Positions 7,553-8,462 of a stretch of DNA of 8,462 bases are shown piece by piece. The translations under genes were made by a program, and so were the position numbers. The notes beneath the pieces were generated by a model. The model was given only the letters and a program-made list of their open reading frames with translations, was not told the DNA's origin and made no database searches. Position 1 is the stretch's first letter. Each line of letters begins with the position of its first letter. This stretch comes from Planktomarina sp. (GTDB lineage Bacteria; Pseudomonadota; Alphaproteobacteria; Rhodobacterales; Rhodobacteraceae), in contig NZVF01000046.1 of assembly GCA_002698165.1 (NCBI GenBank), positions 26,861-35,322 of the forward strand, written 5' to 3'.

Positions 7553-7805
7553 AAGGCTCCAGCCAATGTTCGTAGATTTCTGCTTCGATAAAATCGTCTG
7601 GTCTTTCGGCGTTGTCTCCCCAAACCTCTTTCATTTTAAATCTAACGCGTATCAAATGAGACTGGTCCGGTTTGGCACGATAAGCATTTTGTTCTGGATT
7701 TTTAAACTCACCAATACGTCGTTCAATTATGCCAACTTTACCTCGTAAATATGCTGGCGTCCTTACGTGTCCTGGGGGCCACTGGTAAAGAACTCGAACC
7801 TTCAT
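7539..7805 (-). CDS. Nitrile hydratase family beta subunit, C-terminal half as a separate gene (ScnA-like)
   Basis: This 88-aa protein equals only the C-terminal SH3-like barrel of a normal beta subunit of about 220 aa. It begins at KVRVL, which is where the domain starts in fused proteins (GDKVRVL), and contains GHVRTPAYLRGKVG (residues 12-25), VRFKMKEVWGD (about 53-63) and the terminal EIYEHWLEP. The Arg of HVRTP (Arg15) falls in the family signature that supplies an arginine contacting the oxidised claw cysteines. It lacks the roughly 40-residue N-terminal extension I recall for Thiobacillus ScnA. GGAG at 7813-7816 is 7 nt before the ATG, a good site that argues for independent translation rather than a broken gene. 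Its ATG overlaps the upstream half's stop as ATGA. It should pair with the N-half and alpha to form the active unit. Toyocamycin nitrile hydratase has the same three-subunit plan. Confidence 0.9.
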   Translation of the reverse strand: MKVRVLYQWPPGHVRTPAYLRGKVGIIERRIGEFKNPEQNAYRAKPDQSHLIRVRFKMKEVWGDNAERPDDFIEAEIYEHWLEPYDAT

Positions 7806-8134
7806 GAGGCATCTCCGTAGGTGACTCCGCGAGCTTTTATAACTTCCATTTTTTCTGCTAATTCTTGAGTAGAAAAAGCTCCAGCCTCAATCATGTTTTG
7901 CCCAATAGAGGCAATCCACCTTTCATAATAACTCATTTTTTCATAGGCGTCTTCGCCCATATCTTCGAGCACTCGGCGCAAGCTATCAGTATTCATTAGA
8001 CCAGCTGATGATGACAGTACCATTAAAGCGTCTACACGTTTCTCCCAAAGAGCAAAGTCATGTTGTTCGCGGTCAATATTTCCGGCGGGAGAGCCACCCA
8101 TATCGTGCCAACGTTTTCCAAAAAACCGTGTCAT
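7802..8134 (-). CDS. Nitrile hydratase family beta subunit, N-terminal half as a separate gene (ScnB-like)
   Basis: This 110-aa protein matches the helical N-terminal half of the beta subunit. It has HDMGG (residues 10-14), the ALWEKRVDALM helix, SLRRVLEDMG (51-60) and MSYYERWIASIGQNMIEAG (67-85). Nitrile hydratases usually have R-H and YYEHW where this protein has Arg53-Arg54 and YYERW (Arg72); thiocyanate hydrolase beta, as I recall, has consecutive Arg and YYGRW there. Activator proteins of the P14K/P15K type share this fold, so a metallochaperone role is the alternative, but HDMGG, the adjacent C-half gene and the absence of any other N-half make a catalytic subunit more likely. No Shine-Dalgarno is visible before the ATG. 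The only other nearby in-frame ATG is inside the HDMGG motif, so 8134 is kept. It is the first gene of the operon, 118 nt after purB. Confidence 0.88.
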   Translation of the reverse strand: MTRFFGKRWHDMGGSPAGNIDREQHDFALWEKRVDALMVLSSSAGLMNTDSLRRVLEDMGEDAYEKMSYYERWIASIGQNMIEAGAFSTQELAEKMEVIKARGVTYGDAS

Positions 8135-8252
8135 AAGGCATAGCTAGAGTTGGGTTTTGTAATTGTCCAGCAATCTGGTGGAGTTAACGTTAGCAAATTG
8201 CCAGTAAGAAGACTTCAGCGCTGTGAGGCAAAAAGTATATAGCATTTACTGA
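8135..8252 (-). promoter_or_regulatory. Gap between purB and the hydratase operon, probable promoter region
   Basis: This 118-nt space is the likely site of the operon promoter. It contains an 8-bp palindrome TAACGTTA at 8185-8192 and a CAGCGCTG palindrome just downstream of purB, either of which could be part of an operator. I see no convincing -35/-10 pair and no hairpin with a T-run ending purB, so co-transcription with purB is not excluded. Confidence 0.3.
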
Positions 8253-8462
8253 TTAGCCTTTAAAAACACGTTGAAAAATGGTCTCGACATGTTTTGTATG
8301 ATATTCAAGATCAAATTTATCTTCTATTTCTTTCACAGTCATTACTTTTAAAACTTCAGAGTCTGTCTTTAGCTCAGTTAAAAAATCAGCTCCTTGTTCC
8401 CATACTTGCATCGCACTTTTTTGGACTAAACGGTAGCTATCTTCTCGGCTTAGACCTTTTTG
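8253..8462 (-). CDS. purB: Adenylosuccinate lyase PurB, C-terminal end (5' part outside window)
   Basis: The frame is open to the window edge and encodes the last 69 residues of PurB, which removes fumarate from SAICAR and from adenylosuccinate in purine synthesis. Recognisable family sequence includes GLSREDSYRLVQKSAMQVWEQG, DFLTEL, and the final FDLEYHTKHVETIFQRVF. These match the C-terminal helical domain of alphaproteobacterial and Gram-positive type PurB as I recall it. It is on the same strand as the hydratase operon and 118 nt upstream of it. There is no functional reason to link purine synthesis to the hydratase, so it is probably only a neighbour. Confidence 0.9.
   Translation of the reverse strand, partial: QKGLSREDSYRLVQKSAMQVWEQGADFLTELKTDSEVLKVMTVKEIEDKFDLEYHTKHVETIFQRVFKG

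Noticed and set aside
7802..7805. Programmed ribosomal frameshift or recent frameshift mutation joining the two beta halves.
   Set aside because: There is no slippery heptamer at the junction, the C-half has a well-placed GGAG and ATG, and the break sits exactly at the known domain boundary also used by thiocyanate hydrolase.
1..8462. tRNA, rRNA, CRISPR array, insertion sequence or attachment site.
   Set aside because: No cloverleaf-like or rRNA-like sequence, no regularly spaced direct repeats, no transposase or integrase reading frame, and nearly all bases are in recognised genes.

Overview
The window looks like a compact, low-GC chromosome piece from a marine-type alphaproteobacterium, most likely in or near the Rhodobacterales. 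The best evidence is the ccmB-ccmC-ccmD-ccmG order, a CcmD that begins PDLGKYA, and a CcmC that reads like Rhodobacter/Roseobacter CcmC throughout. The taxonomic call rests on remembered family sequences, not on a search. Genes are tightly packed, with many 1-26 nt overlaps.

Positions 1-2019 (plus strand) hold the end of a System I cytochrome c maturation operon: ccmB (5' cut off by the window), ccmC, a 49-codon ccmD with a GTG start, and ccmG/dsbE. These encode the ABC permease partner, the haem handler, its small membrane partner, and the periplasmic thioredoxin-like reductant. Between ccmB and ccmC lies a 14-codon mini-ORF whose stop overlaps the ccmC start, over a small hairpin.

Everything from 2132 to 8462 is on the minus strand. 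The order of transcription is purB (C-terminal end only), a 118-nt gap, a three-gene nitrile hydratase/thiocyanate hydrolase family set (beta N-half, beta C-half, alpha), an EamA-type DMT permease, a LpxL/HtrB-type lipid acyltransferase, a 207-nt gap, and acnB. The five genes from 8134 to 5132 overlap one another and almost certainly form one operon. acnB converges on ccmG across 112 nt.

The most interesting element is the hydratase set. The beta subunit is split at its domain junction, as in thiocyanate hydrolase (ScnB-ScnA-ScnC) and toyocamycin nitrile hydratase. The alpha subunit has a cobalt-type CTLCSCY claw. Several positions that are Trp or His in ordinary nitrile hydratases are Arg here, at sites where thiocyanate hydrolase also has Arg. 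This suggests an anionic or unusual substrate. Coupling to a permease and a membrane acyltransferase is unexplained. The second point is acnB, a long (930 aa) form that reads like Bacteroidetes AcnB rather than the enterobacterial 865-aa form, and so is a transfer candidate.
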